The notes under the pieces were generated by a model, which saw only the letters and a program-made list of their open reading frames with translations, made no database searches and was not told where the DNA came from. This document shows, piece by piece, positions 1 through 5,687 of a stretch of DNA of 7,667 nucleotides. This DNA is from Eubacterium sp. UBA4343 (GTDB lineage Bacteria > Bacillota > Clostridia > Lachnospirales > Lachnospiraceae). Location of the stretch: the NCBI GenBank assembly GCA_002394235.1, contig DGTF01000005.1:1-7667 (forward strand), given 5' to 3'. Each line of letters begins with the position of its first letter. Position 1 is the first letter of the stretch. The position numbers and the translations under genes are program-made.

Positions 1-206
1 CCTTGACAAGGGGTACAATTCACAGCATTGTCTCAATCTCTTTCCAGATTAAGTTTGATGTTTCCATTCTATTAAATCCCTACATGGACAACAATATCAT
101 ATTTTGAAAACACCCTGTCCAGACGAGTGTCCAATTATATGGGGAACAAGTTCAGCCCCTATAAGCGTTAAAGAGTGAAATCTACTGCTGTTTTTTTCTT
201 GCAAAT

Positions 207-255
207 AGTTCAAAATCGCCGCCACCTGCTTAACGGGTGGCGGCGATTTTGAACT
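207..255. repeat. Perfect 20-bp inverted repeat with 9-nt loop
   Basis: The left arm 207-226 (AGTTCAAAATCGCCGCCACC) and right arm 236-255 (GGTGGCGGCGATTTTGAACT) are exact reverse complements around the loop TGCTTAACG. It lies 109 bp beyond the stop of the minus-strand operon and could end its transcription. However, no U-run follows it in that direction, and the T7 run at 191-197 reads as A on the minus strand. The right arm also belongs to a tandem repeat (see 227-282). Terminator, transposon-end remnant and palindromic repeat are all possible. Confidence 0.75.
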
Positions 256-282
256 GCTTAACAAGTGGAGGCGATTCATTGC
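227..282 (+). repeat. Two degenerate 28-nt tandem repeats
   Basis: Positions 227-254 and 255-282 both start with TGCTTAAC and share GTGG and GGCGATT at the same offsets, diverging at their 3' ends. Multiple related repeats of this kind near an element end are known in IS21-type insertion sequences, and the GTGGCG...TTTTGAAC wording feels similar. That is recall and inference only, since no istA or istB gene is in the window. Confidence 0.45.
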
Positions 283-363
283 AGATGTAGTGCCATATTG
301 AAAAAATGCTGAGATACGCATTATTATCCTGAGATTGGAACAGGATGCCATGCCTGGTCTTCA

Positions 364-867
364 TTAGAACAGAATCCCCAGCAGAAAGCACAGCTGTGTG
401 ATTCCATTGACCATCTGTTCTTTCCAGTTTGATTTTGCGTCTCTTCTGTCCAGGCGCTTTGCGAAGAAGCACAGAACAAGGATGCCTGCGATTCCCGCGA
501 GGAAGAAGATGCAGGATGGAAAGGCTGTTACATGATGCAGAACCGCTGTCAAGGACCAGCGGCTCCGGTTTACAGCGAGTGCCAGGAGCATCAGGGCAAA
601 TCCGGAAGGCATGAGAAAACGCATCTGCCGGTTGAGAAACGGCACATCGATTTTTCTGAGAGCGATTACAAATTTCCAGCCTGCCTTAAGTGATCCGGCG
701 AGGATAACCAGTACAGCGCCGATCCGGAAGAGCAGACTTGGAAAGCGGAAGGCGAGAACGCCGGCGCTGATGCTGAAAAAGAGGACGGGTATGCAGTCCG
801 TCAGCGCCATGGACAGAGAGAATCCTTCCGGGATGTTTGCGTTGCTCTGCATCATGCGACCAGCCAT
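364..867 (-). CDS. Small integral membrane protein of unknown function
   Basis: This 167-residue protein matches no family I can name. It is strongly hydrophobic, with likely membrane segments around residues 26-42, 44-67, 84-99 and 112-136, and a hydrophobic C-terminal tail at 156-167. Basic loops (for example RKIDVPFLNRQMR and KRLDRRDAK) lie between the segments. The ATG at 867 is chosen because AAAGGAG lies 5 nt upstream (873-879 on the plus strand). An ATG at 855 would give an ATGA overlap with the upstream stop but has a poorer site. It overlaps the DUF1295 gene by 16 bp, so the two are almost certainly cotranscribed and translationally coupled. It probably works in the membrane with, or in the same process as, the DUF1295 protein. 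The existence of the gene is well supported; its function is unknown. Confidence 0.75.
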   Translation of the reverse strand: MAGRMMQSNANIPEGFSLSMALTDCIPVLFFSISAGVLAFRFPSLLFRIGAVLVILAGSLKAGWKFVIALRKIDVPFLNRQMRFLMPSGFALMLLALAVNRSRWSLTAVLHHVTAFPSCIFFLAGIAGILVLCFFAKRLDRRDAKSNWKEQMVNGITQLCFLLGILF

Positions 868-1643
868 TTGTGCTCCTTTACCGAGTAGATGGGCAGGAAC
901 GGAATCATGATCGGGGTTGTGGATTTATATTTCCGATATTCCGGGTCATTTCCGTAGTTCTTGTCCTGACGGATTTCGAGACGGCGCGCTCCGCCGAACA
1001 TCACGTAGATGATTCCGGCATAGCCGAGAAGAGAACAGATCCATTCGGCGGCAGTGTGATATACGTTGAGTCCGGAAATGAAGACACCGGTCCAGAAGAT
1101 CATCTCGCCAAAATAATTTGGGCAGCGCACGATTCGGAACAGGCCTGTATCGACAAAACGTCCCGGGTTCTTTTTCTTTGCGCGGTTTTTCTGCAGATCC
1201 GCGGTAGTTTCCAGAAGCAGACCGGTCAGAGAGATCAGGAATCCGATCAGGCAGAGAGCATCTGTGCCCTTATTGTCCTGCAGCCGGAAAAGAACCGGGG
1301 AAGTCTGCAGAACGTAAAGAACGGCTGCGGAAATCCATATGCCGACTTTGGCCGCAAAGGACACACTTTTATCGGATTTTACCTCTCCCTTCATCCGGCG
1401 GGTGTAGGCGGTTTTCAGGTCGCGATACGCGAGATATCCGGCGAGCCGGCAGCCGTAGACGATGAACAGCACGCACTGCAGGATGGTTCCGGCACTCAGA
1501 CTGCCGGAGAACAGGCACAGGAGGCCGGCACCGACCAGGGCGACAGCAGCCCCGTAACCCAGGGAAATGAACCATACATATTTGCGGAAACCGCAGGAGC
1601 TGGCCAGAAGGGCCAGAAGCAGAAGAATCAAAAACTCTTTCAT
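852..1643 (-). CDS. DUF1295 / steroid 5-alpha-reductase-like membrane protein
   Basis: This 263-residue polytopic membrane protein has a C-terminal half typical of the DUF1295 family, which is related to steroid 5-alpha reductases and isoprenylcysteine methyltransferases. Family signatures visible are ETTADLQK (145-152), NPGRF (159-163), GLFR (167-170) and RCPNYFGE (173-180), followed by two hydrophobic segments and the end region DPEYRKYKSTTP. Family members usually have RHPNY; here Cys replaces His. Hydrophobic stretches also lie near 3-17, 22-46, 50-70, 101-118 and 128-145. The family suggests NAD(P)H-dependent reduction of a lipid-like substrate, but the substrate is unknown. An in-frame ATG exists at 1982, but ATG 1643 is preferred: AAAGGA lies 8 nt upstream, and the longer version would run through the promoter and operator region and into the divergent tetR gene. 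It is the first gene of a two-gene operon divergent from that regulator. Confidence 0.85.
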   Translation of the reverse strand: MKEFLILLLLALLASSCGFRKYVWFISLGYGAAVALVGAGLLCLFSGSLSAGTILQCVLFIVYGCRLAGYLAYRDLKTAYTRRMKGEVKSDKSVSFAAKVGIWISAAVLYVLQTSPVLFRLQDNKGTDALCLIGFLISLTGLLLETTADLQKNRAKKKNPGRFVDTGLFRIVRCPNYFGEMIFWTGVFISGLNVYHTAAEWICSLLGYAGIIYVMFGGARRLEIRQDKNYGNDPEYRKYKSTTPIMIPFLPIYSVKEHKWLVA

Positions 1644-1726
1644 AAACAAAATCCTTTCATTTGTCGCAGGCGAAAACCCACTGCCTTTAGGTTGCCGTTC
1701 GTTGGCACAGCCACCTGCTGATGATC

Positions 1727-1756
1727 TTGACAGGCTATTTTTGAATGGTGCATATT
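1727..1756 (+). promoter_or_regulatory. Probable promoter of the TetR gene
   Basis: A perfect TTGACA at 1727-1732 is followed after 18 nt by CATATT (1751-1756), a 4-of-6 match to TATAAT. The start would be near 1763, at the edge of the operator candidate. The -10 is weak, so the exact hexamer is uncertain. Confidence 0.4.
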
Positions 1757-1758
1757 TA

Positions 1759-1787
1759 ATGATAGCGACAGGTGTCGTTATTTTCAA
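1759..1787 (-). promoter_or_regulatory. Sigma-A promoter of the DUF1295 operon
   Basis: On the minus strand, TTGAAA (1787-1782) is followed after exactly 17 nt by TATCAT (1764-1759), each one mismatch from consensus. Transcription would start near 1752, giving a leader of about 110 nt. The candidate operator occupies the spacer, as expected for repression. Confidence 0.6.
1762..1781. promoter_or_regulatory. Palindromic operator candidate for the TetR regulator
   Basis: The sequence ATAGCGACAG-GTGTCGTTAT is an inverted repeat with 8 of 10 half-site positions matching; ATA and CGACA are the matched blocks. It lies between the two divergent genes, fills the spacer of the minus-strand promoter and lies just downstream of the likely plus-strand -10. 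Both the size and the placement fit a TetR-family operator controlling its own gene and the divergent operon. Binding is inferred. Confidence 0.55.
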
Positions 1788-1844
1788 TTGATTTCTTTCG
1801 GGAACGAGGAAACTGCAACATTCAGAGAGGAGGTGTCGCTTTTC

Positions 1845-2395
1845 TTGAGGAGAAAAGATCTGGACCACAGTCTGATACAGAGCTATCTGACGGAGGCACT
1901 GCTGCAGCTTATGGGGACAAAAAATTTTCGGATATTTCTGTCGGTGAAATTGCGGAGCGGGCGGGGGTTCACAGGGCGACATTTTACCGGCATTTCAGTT
2001 CAAAGGATGAAGTCCTTCGATGTGCTTTGGCACGGATGCTCCGGGAAACAGAGGGAGACAGGAAACTGCTTGAAACGGATTTCGCCTCTTTTATCCGCCC
2101 GGTGTTTCAGGCATTTTTCGACAACAAAAATCAGATGCTCCGGCTGTACAAAGCCGGTTTATCGGGTCAGATCCTGGATGTTCTGAAGGAGTATTTTCAT
2201 TTTGATGAGATTCCGGATATGGTCGTAAATGGCGGGGATGGTGATGGCGCATCCGGTACAGGTGAAACCATAAATATGGAAAAATACAGGATGGCCTACC
2301 GGACAGGCGGCATATATTCCTGCCTGCTTCTGTGGTTTTCTCACGATATGAGGGAGACGCCGGAGGAAATGACGGAGATCGCTGTGTCGCTGTGA
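1845..2395 (+). CDS. TetR-family regulator, frame split by a -1 shift
   Basis: The gene is readable only by joining two frames. The first, from a TTG at 1845 with GGAGG 11 nt upstream, encodes helix 1 (RRKDLDHSLIQSYLTEALLQ, then LMGTK). From 1925 the -1 frame continues with FSDISVGEIAERAGVHRATFYRHFSSKDEVL, the classic TetR DNA-binding helix-turn-helix, and then a ligand-binding domain ending in GGIYSCLLLWFSHDMRETPEE. This end is typical of Firmicutes TetR proteins with the TetR_C_8-like domain. The joined protein is 183 residues, the normal family length. Without a shift the first frame ends at 2186 after 113 codons, and the second frame lacks the proper N-terminus. The break is at ACAAAAAATTTT. 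It could be programmed slippage, phase variation, a real disabling deletion or an assembly error. The likely targets are its own gene and the divergent DUF1295 operon. Confidence 0.75.
1919..1928 (+). other. A6T4 slippery tract at the TetR frame break
   Basis: In the upstream frame the codons are ACA AAA AAT TTT. Both A-AAA-AAT (1919-1925) and A-AAT-TTT (1922-1928) fit the X-XXY-YYZ pattern for -1 ribosomal slippage. Downstream there is only a weak stem (ATTTC 1934-1938 with GAAAT 1946-1950). The GGAGG at 1892-1896 is farther upstream than known stimulatory sites. A single lost A or T would give the same picture. Confidence 0.5.
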
Positions 2396-2478
2396 CATTG
2401 TGATCCGGTTAGTGATGAACGTGAAAGATGTGACGGCTGCGTGATGGCAGGAAAGAAATTTTGAAGCGCCGGGCCGGC

Positions 2479-2580
2479 TGTGGAAAACTATGCGAACCGG
2501 GGCTGCTGCAACAGGTGCAGACGACCAACTGCAGGGGAAATTCCGTTGTGGAAAACTGTGTGAACGGGGCTGCCGCAACA
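2479..2580 (+). repeat. Imperfect 34-35-nt direct repeat
   Basis: Copies at 2479-2513 and 2547-2580 share TGTGGAAAACT, a TG-rich linker, then GAAC, CGGGGCTGC and TGCAACA or CGCAACA, with a few substitutions and one extra C in the first copy. The second copy runs directly into the perfect hairpin at 2565-2598, whereas the first does not. It looks like a local duplication of a terminator-proximal segment. Confidence 0.55.
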
Positions 2581-2598
2581 GATGTTGCGGCAGCCCCG
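2565..2598. terminator. Long GC-rich hairpin between convergent genes
   Basis: CGGGGCTGCCGCAAC (2565-2579) pairs perfectly with GTTGCGGCAGCCCCG (2584-2598) around the loop AGAT. It sits between the ends of the convergent tetR and pfp genes, 36 bp beyond the pfp stop, where a bidirectional terminator is expected. Neither side has a clear U-run, so termination may be inefficient or may need a factor. Confidence 0.5.
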
Positions 2599-2634
2599 GT
2601 TGATCAGGATTCCTGTTCAAACGAATGTGTGGCG

Positions 2635-3846
2635 TCAGTACAGGATCATCGTTTCCGGGATGCCGTTCTTCCAAACGATACGGCTCTCTCCCTGGATCAG
2701 CGGTGTCAGGTAATCGATCATCTTCTGGGTCACATCGTTTCCGGATTTGTTAATCCAGTCCGCAGGGACTTTTTTCTCGGCATTTGCAGCGACATCGATA
2801 TCGACAAGGCCGTAGGCCACGCGGTACGGCTTATCGGATGTGCGGATGATGGAAGCCATTTTGCCGCTTTCGCCATTCAGAGCGGCCTGAACTGCTTTCA
2901 TTCCGACCATGCGCGACTCGTCTTCATCGGTTGCGCTCTGAAGATGGGAGGCGCAGCGTTGCATGAGGTTCAGCTCGATGGAGCGAACCTTGCAGCCGAT
3001 TTTATTGCGAACGAGTGTCTCCAGAACAGAGGAAGCCCCTGCAATATAGGAATGTCCGAAATTGTCGGTCGCCTTAGTCTGGACGATTTCGGAGACATAT
3101 CTTCCGTCCGAAAGCTTTACGCCCTCACTGACGGCGACCAGTACAGCGTCCTCCTCGGAAAGCTTCTGCTGTACATCCTGGATAAAGGATTCCGGGTAAA
3201 AAGGACTCTCGCAGAGGTAGATCAGATCGGGACCTTTTCCGCCATTCAGACGGGAGAGCGCGGAGGCGGCGGTAAGCCATCCGGCGTTTCTGCCCATCAC
3301 TTCAACGATGGTGACCGCCTTTTTGGCGTATACATGGCAGTCACGTTCCAGCTCTGAGAAGGTGGTGGCGATATATTTTGCCGCAGATCCGAACCCTGGG
3401 CAGTGATCCGTGCCGCAGAGATCATTGTCAATGGTCTTCGGTGCTCCCATGATGGAGATCCCGGTGATATTGTGTACACGGCAGTACAGGGAGAGCTTGG
3501 CAATGGTATCCATGGAGTCGTTTCCGCCAATATAGATAAAATAAGAGATGGAATTCTTCTGAAGAATATCAATGATGCGCGCGAGCTGCTTCTGATCCTT
3601 CAGTTTCAGGCGGCAGGAGCCGAGAGCAGCGGCCGGTGTCTGGGACAGGAGCTGAAGTGCCTCGGAATTATCGATCTTGTCGCGGAGGTCGATGAAATTT
3701 TCCTCCATCACACCCTCGATACCGTTCACGGCACCATAGATATTGTCGATCTGGTCTGAAATCTGTGCACAGCTAATGATCCCGGCAAGGGTTGCGTTGA
3801 TGGCGGAAGTTGGTCCGCCGGATTGAGCTACGAGCAAATTCTTCAC
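2635..3846 (-). CDS. pfp: Pyrophosphate-type 6-phosphofructokinase
   Basis: This 403-residue cytoplasmic enzyme phosphorylates fructose 6-phosphate in glycolysis. Family motifs are GGPTSAIN (10-17), IGGNDS (106-111), GAPKTIDNDL (134-143, catalytic base D140), MGRNAGWL (184-191) and the substrate-binding region QRCASHLQSATDEDE (296-310). Two positions that separate pyrophosphate from ATP users point to pyrophosphate: D110 where ATP enzymes have Gly, and K137 in PKTIDND where ATP enzymes have Gly. N109 replaces the usual Asp of GGDDS or GGDGS. The length of about 400 residues also fits the pyrophosphate group better than the 320-residue ATP enzyme. The start is GTG at 3846, with GGAGG 11 nt upstream. 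It is transcribed alone, from a good promoter, divergent from mtnA and convergent with tetR. Donor specificity is inferred from residues only. Confidence 0.92.
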   Translation of the reverse strand: MKNLLVAQSGGPTSAINATLAGIISCAQISDQIDNIYGAVNGIEGVMEENFIDLRDKIDNSEALQLLSQTPAAALGSCRLKLKDQKQLARIIDILQKNSISYFIYIGGNDSMDTIAKLSLYCRVHNITGISIMGAPKTIDNDLCGTDHCPGFGSAAKYIATTFSELERDCHVYAKKAVTIVEVMGRNAGWLTAASALSRLNGGKGPDLIYLCESPFYPESFIQDVQQKLSEEDAVLVAVSEGVKLSDGRYVSEIVQTKATDNFGHSYIAGASSVLETLVRNKIGCKVRSIELNLMQRCASHLQSATDEDESRMVGMKAVQAALNGESGKMASIIRTSDKPYRVAYGLVDIDVAANAEKKVPADWINKSGNDVTQKMIDYLTPLIQGESRIVWKNGIPETMILY

Positions 3847-3890
3847 TTTTTATTTATCCTCCGGTATATTTCTCATTCAGTGTCGAATAC

Positions 3891-3919
3891 AATATAGCAT
3901 CCCGATGTAGTGTTGACAA
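3891..3919 (-). promoter_or_regulatory. Extended -10 promoter of pfp
   Basis: On the minus strand, TTGTCA (3919-3914) is followed after 17 nt by TATATT (3896-3891), with TGC directly before the -10 giving an extended -10. Transcription would start near 3884, giving a leader of about 38 nt that contains the ribosome binding site at 3858-3862. Confidence 0.65.
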
Positions 3920-4137
3920 TAGAAGGTACGGAAAGGATGCCACGATGCCAGGCGCCATTTGTTGTTTACGGACGGGAACGACACGATCAAGCCACAGCAG
4001 GGTTGGGAGCATGGAGTCTCCAGACAAAAGACAGAAAGAAAAAGACAGGATGAAGAAGGTATAAGGGAAAATACGAAAAACAGGTTCACTTGATGTAAGA
4101 AAGATGATATAGTTGAAACTGTACTGTTTTAGTCGGA
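3920..4137. other. Intergenic stretch upstream of the structured element
   Basis: No gene is visible between the pfp promoter and the structured element. The middle (about 4020-4080) is purine-rich. There is a small palindrome TGGAG-T-CTCCA (4013-4023). An 84-codon plus-strand frame crossing 3810-4064 overlaps the pfp start and promoter and has no family resemblance, so it is not called. Confidence 0.5.
4085..4113 (+). promoter_or_regulatory. Extended -10 promoter reading into the structured element and mtnA
   Basis: TTCACT (4085-4090) is followed after 17 nt by TATAGT (4108-4113), with TGA just before the -10. Four and five of six positions match consensus. The start would be near 4120, about 18 nt before the structured element and 425 nt before mtnA. 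I found no good promoter closer to mtnA, so the element would be transcribed as leader RNA. Confidence 0.45.
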
Positions 4138-4416
4138 TTTACTGTATAAAGCCGTCGTCAAGCGGGCAGTTTTTGGGCATGCGAAGCATGCACAGAAAAC
4201 TGCATGCTTGAACGACGCTAACATGTATGAGCATGGAGCGGTGTGAAACACCGCGAGAATGCGAATACATGTGGCAGCTGCGGGAGTTGCGAAGCAACGG
4301 AGCAGCTGGCTTTATACAGTATGTGGCACGACTTATCGTATGAGGTTTACTGCATAAGTCCAGCACGGAAGCTGCGAAAGCAGCGAAGTGACGCGGGAAC
4401 TTATACAGTATGTGGC
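4138..4416 (+). ncRNA. Large structured element: candidate leader RNA or palindromic mobile element
   Basis: A perfect 14-bp stem (TACTGTATAAAGCC 4140-4153 with GGCTTTATACAGTA 4308-4321) encloses three hairpins joined by 2-3 nt linkers. Arm I (4153-4217) has CGTCGT/ACGACG, CAAGC/GCTTG, GCAGTTTT/AAAACTGC and GCATGC/GCATGC. Arm II (4221-4272) has ACATGTAT/ATACATGT, GCAT/ATGC and GCGGTGT/ACACCGC. Arm III (4275-4308) has CAGCTGC/GCAGCTG and GTTGC/GCAAC. Each is capped by GAA. A second module (4346-4416) repeats the same ends around a GCTGC-GAAA-GCAGC hairpin. No protein is encoded. I recognise no known riboswitch or RNA family. Position in the probable mtnA leader suggests a cis-acting RNA; modular palindromes with common ends also fit a dispersed repetitive or non-autonomous mobile element. 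The structure is read from the sequence by eye; the role is open. Confidence 0.55.
4312..4416 (+). repeat. 16-bp direct repeat ending each structured module
   Basis: TTATACAGTATGTGGC occurs exactly at 4312-4327 and 4401-4416, each time closing a hairpin module that opens with TTTACTG[T/C]ATAA (4138-4149 and 4346-4357). The shared ends mark two related units of about 190 and 71 nt separated by 18 nt. Confidence 0.8.
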
Positions 4417-4545
4417 CCAATAAATCCCGAAAACGCAGACAGGCCGCCTGCCGCGAATCGCACGTAAGAGACTGTATGCGGTTTCGAAGGTAACAGGCAT
4501 GAGCACGAATTTATACATATATATAGAGAGAAAGAGGATTTTGTA

Positions 4546-5649
4546 ATGAGTAAAAAACAGAGCATCATGGATATTGACACGGTTTCCCTGGATGATGAGA
4601 ACAGTCAGATTATCATTATCGACCAGACTCTCCTTCCCTATGAGACAAAGACGATTCGTCTGACCACGCAGAATCAGATCTGGGACGCTATCTATACGCT
4701 TCAGGTCAGAGGAGCGCCGGCGATCGGGGTGACGGCGGGCTTTGGACTTTATCTTGCCGCAAAGGAGATCGGCGCGCACGCGAAGAGCTTTGATGATTTT
4801 TATCCGGAGTTTGTCAAGGCAAAGGATTATCTGGATTCTTCAAGACCGACAGCGGTGAATTTGTCATGGGCCTTGAACATGCTTGACAAGACGGCGCAGA
4901 AGAACCGGGACAAAACGGTTCCGGAGATTGTGGAGGCTCTGCACCGTGAGGCCGTCCGGATTCAGGAAGAGGATATCTGGGCCTGCCATAAGCTTGGCGA
5001 GTACGGCCTGACTCTTGTGAAGCCCGGGGACGGACGGCTGACGCATTGCAATGCCGGAAAGCTTGCCGCGACACGCTACGGCATGGCGACGGCGCCGATG
5101 TATCTCGGGCAGGAAAAGGGCTATCATTTCCATGTGTACTGCGACGAAACCCGTCCGGTGCTTCAGGGCGCGCGGCTGACGGCGAAGGAACTGATGGATT
5201 CCGGAATCGATACGACCGTCATCTGTGACAACATGTCAAGCTCTCTGATGAAGGAGGGTAAGGTTCAGGCTGTTTTTGTCGGCTGTGACCGTGTGGCGGC
5301 GAACGGAGATACCGCAAACAAGATCGGGACCTCGGTTGTTGCTATCGTGGCAAAGCATTATGGCGTTCCGATGTATATTATGGCTCCGACTTCCACAATT
5401 GATATGAATACGCCGGACGGCAGCAAAATCCGCATCGAGCAGAGAAAGCCGGAAGAGGTAACCGAGATGTGGTACAAGAAGAGAATGGCGCCGGAGGGAG
5501 TCAAGGTCTACAATCCCGCCTTTGACGTAACGGATCATGAGCTGATCACCGCGATTGTGACGGAATACGGAATTGCGAGACCGCCTTATACGGAATCGCT
5601 GAAGAAAATCATGGAGAAAAAAGCTGAAGCGATGAAAGAGAAGGAATAA
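4546..5649 (+). CDS. mtnA: S-methyl-5-thioribose-1-phosphate isomerase
   Basis: This 367-residue cytoplasmic enzyme of the eIF2B-alpha/MtnA fold converts 5-methylthioribose 1-phosphate to the ribulose 1-phosphate in the methionine salvage pathway, which recycles methylthioadenosine. Visible motifs are RGAPAIG (55-61), RPTAVNLSWAL (100-110), THCNAG (166-171, catalytic C168), ETRP and QGARLTA (201-213), CDNM (227-230) and GCDRVAANGDTANKIGT (246-262, catalytic D248). All catalytic residues are present and the length is normal. The ATG at 4546 has AGAGGA 7 nt upstream. cysE follows after 38 bp on the same strand, suggesting an operon. The leader contains the structured element. Close relatives act on 5-deoxyribose 1-phosphate, so that substrate is an alternative; no kinase, phosphorylase or aldolase partner lies in the window to decide. 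Confidence 0.93.
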   Translation: MSKKQSIMDIDTVSLDDENSQIIIIDQTLLPYETKTIRLTTQNQIWDAIYTLQVRGAPAIGVTAGFGLYLAAKEIGAHAKSFDDFYPEFVKAKDYLDSSRPTAVNLSWALNMLDKTAQKNRDKTVPEIVEALHREAVRIQEEDIWACHKLGEYGLTLVKPGDGRLTHCNAGKLAATRYGMATAPMYLGQEKGYHFHVYCDETRPVLQGARLTAKELMDSGIDTTVICDNMSSSLMKEGKVQAVFVGCDRVAANGDTANKIGTSVVAIVAKHYGVPMYIMAPTSTIDMNTPDGSKIRIEQRKPEEVTEMWYKKRMAPEGVKVYNPAFDVTDHELITAIVTEYGIARPPYTESLKKIMEKKAEAMKEKE

Positions 5650-5687
5650 GGATACCCGGTGCGGATGAGAGTTGAGGAGGGTGCTTT

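Larger units (their letters stand above)
1..363. other. Intergenic stretch without a recognisable gene
   Basis: I find no reading frame here with a credible ribosome binding site or recognisable protein family. A minus-strand frame of 84 codons (97-351) crosses both arms of the inverted repeat at 207-255, and its sequence suggests no family, so I do not call it a gene. The stretch holds a T7 run at 191-197, the perfect inverted repeat and a degenerate 28-nt tandem repeat (227-282). It lies downstream of the minus-strand operon and probably contains that operon's 3' end. Confidence 0.5.

Noticed and set aside
97..351. 84-codon minus-strand frame near the window start
   Set aside because: It crosses both arms of the perfect inverted repeat, has no convincing ribosome binding site and resembles no family.
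1655..1710. CACTGCCTTTAGGTTGCC resembling an IS200/IS605-type end hairpin
   Set aside because: The CTTTAG-like core is present but the flanking arms do not pair into the usual stem, and no tnpA or tnpB is near.
837..1721. 294-codon plus-strand frame opposite the DUF1295 gene
   Set aside because: It is antisense to a gene with clear family motifs, and its translation is low-complexity and unrecognisable.
852..1982. Longer 376-codon version of the DUF1295 gene
   Set aside because: The extra N-terminus would be read through the promoter, operator and start of tetR, and it has no family resemblance. ATG 1643 has a proper ribosome binding site and gives normal length.
2461..3357. 298-codon plus-strand frame opposite pfp
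   Set aside because: It is a shadow of pfp, whose catalytic motifs are certain on the other strand.
4138..4416. CRISPR array or SAM riboswitch upstream of mtnA
   Set aside because: There are only two end-repeat copies with unequal interiors, so it is not a CRISPR array. I could not fit it to a known SAM riboswitch core.
4417..4545. Promoter directly upstream of mtnA in the TATACATATATATAG stretch
   Set aside because: The AT-rich boxes lack a -35 at the right distance, and the best -10 would place the start inside the ribosome binding site.
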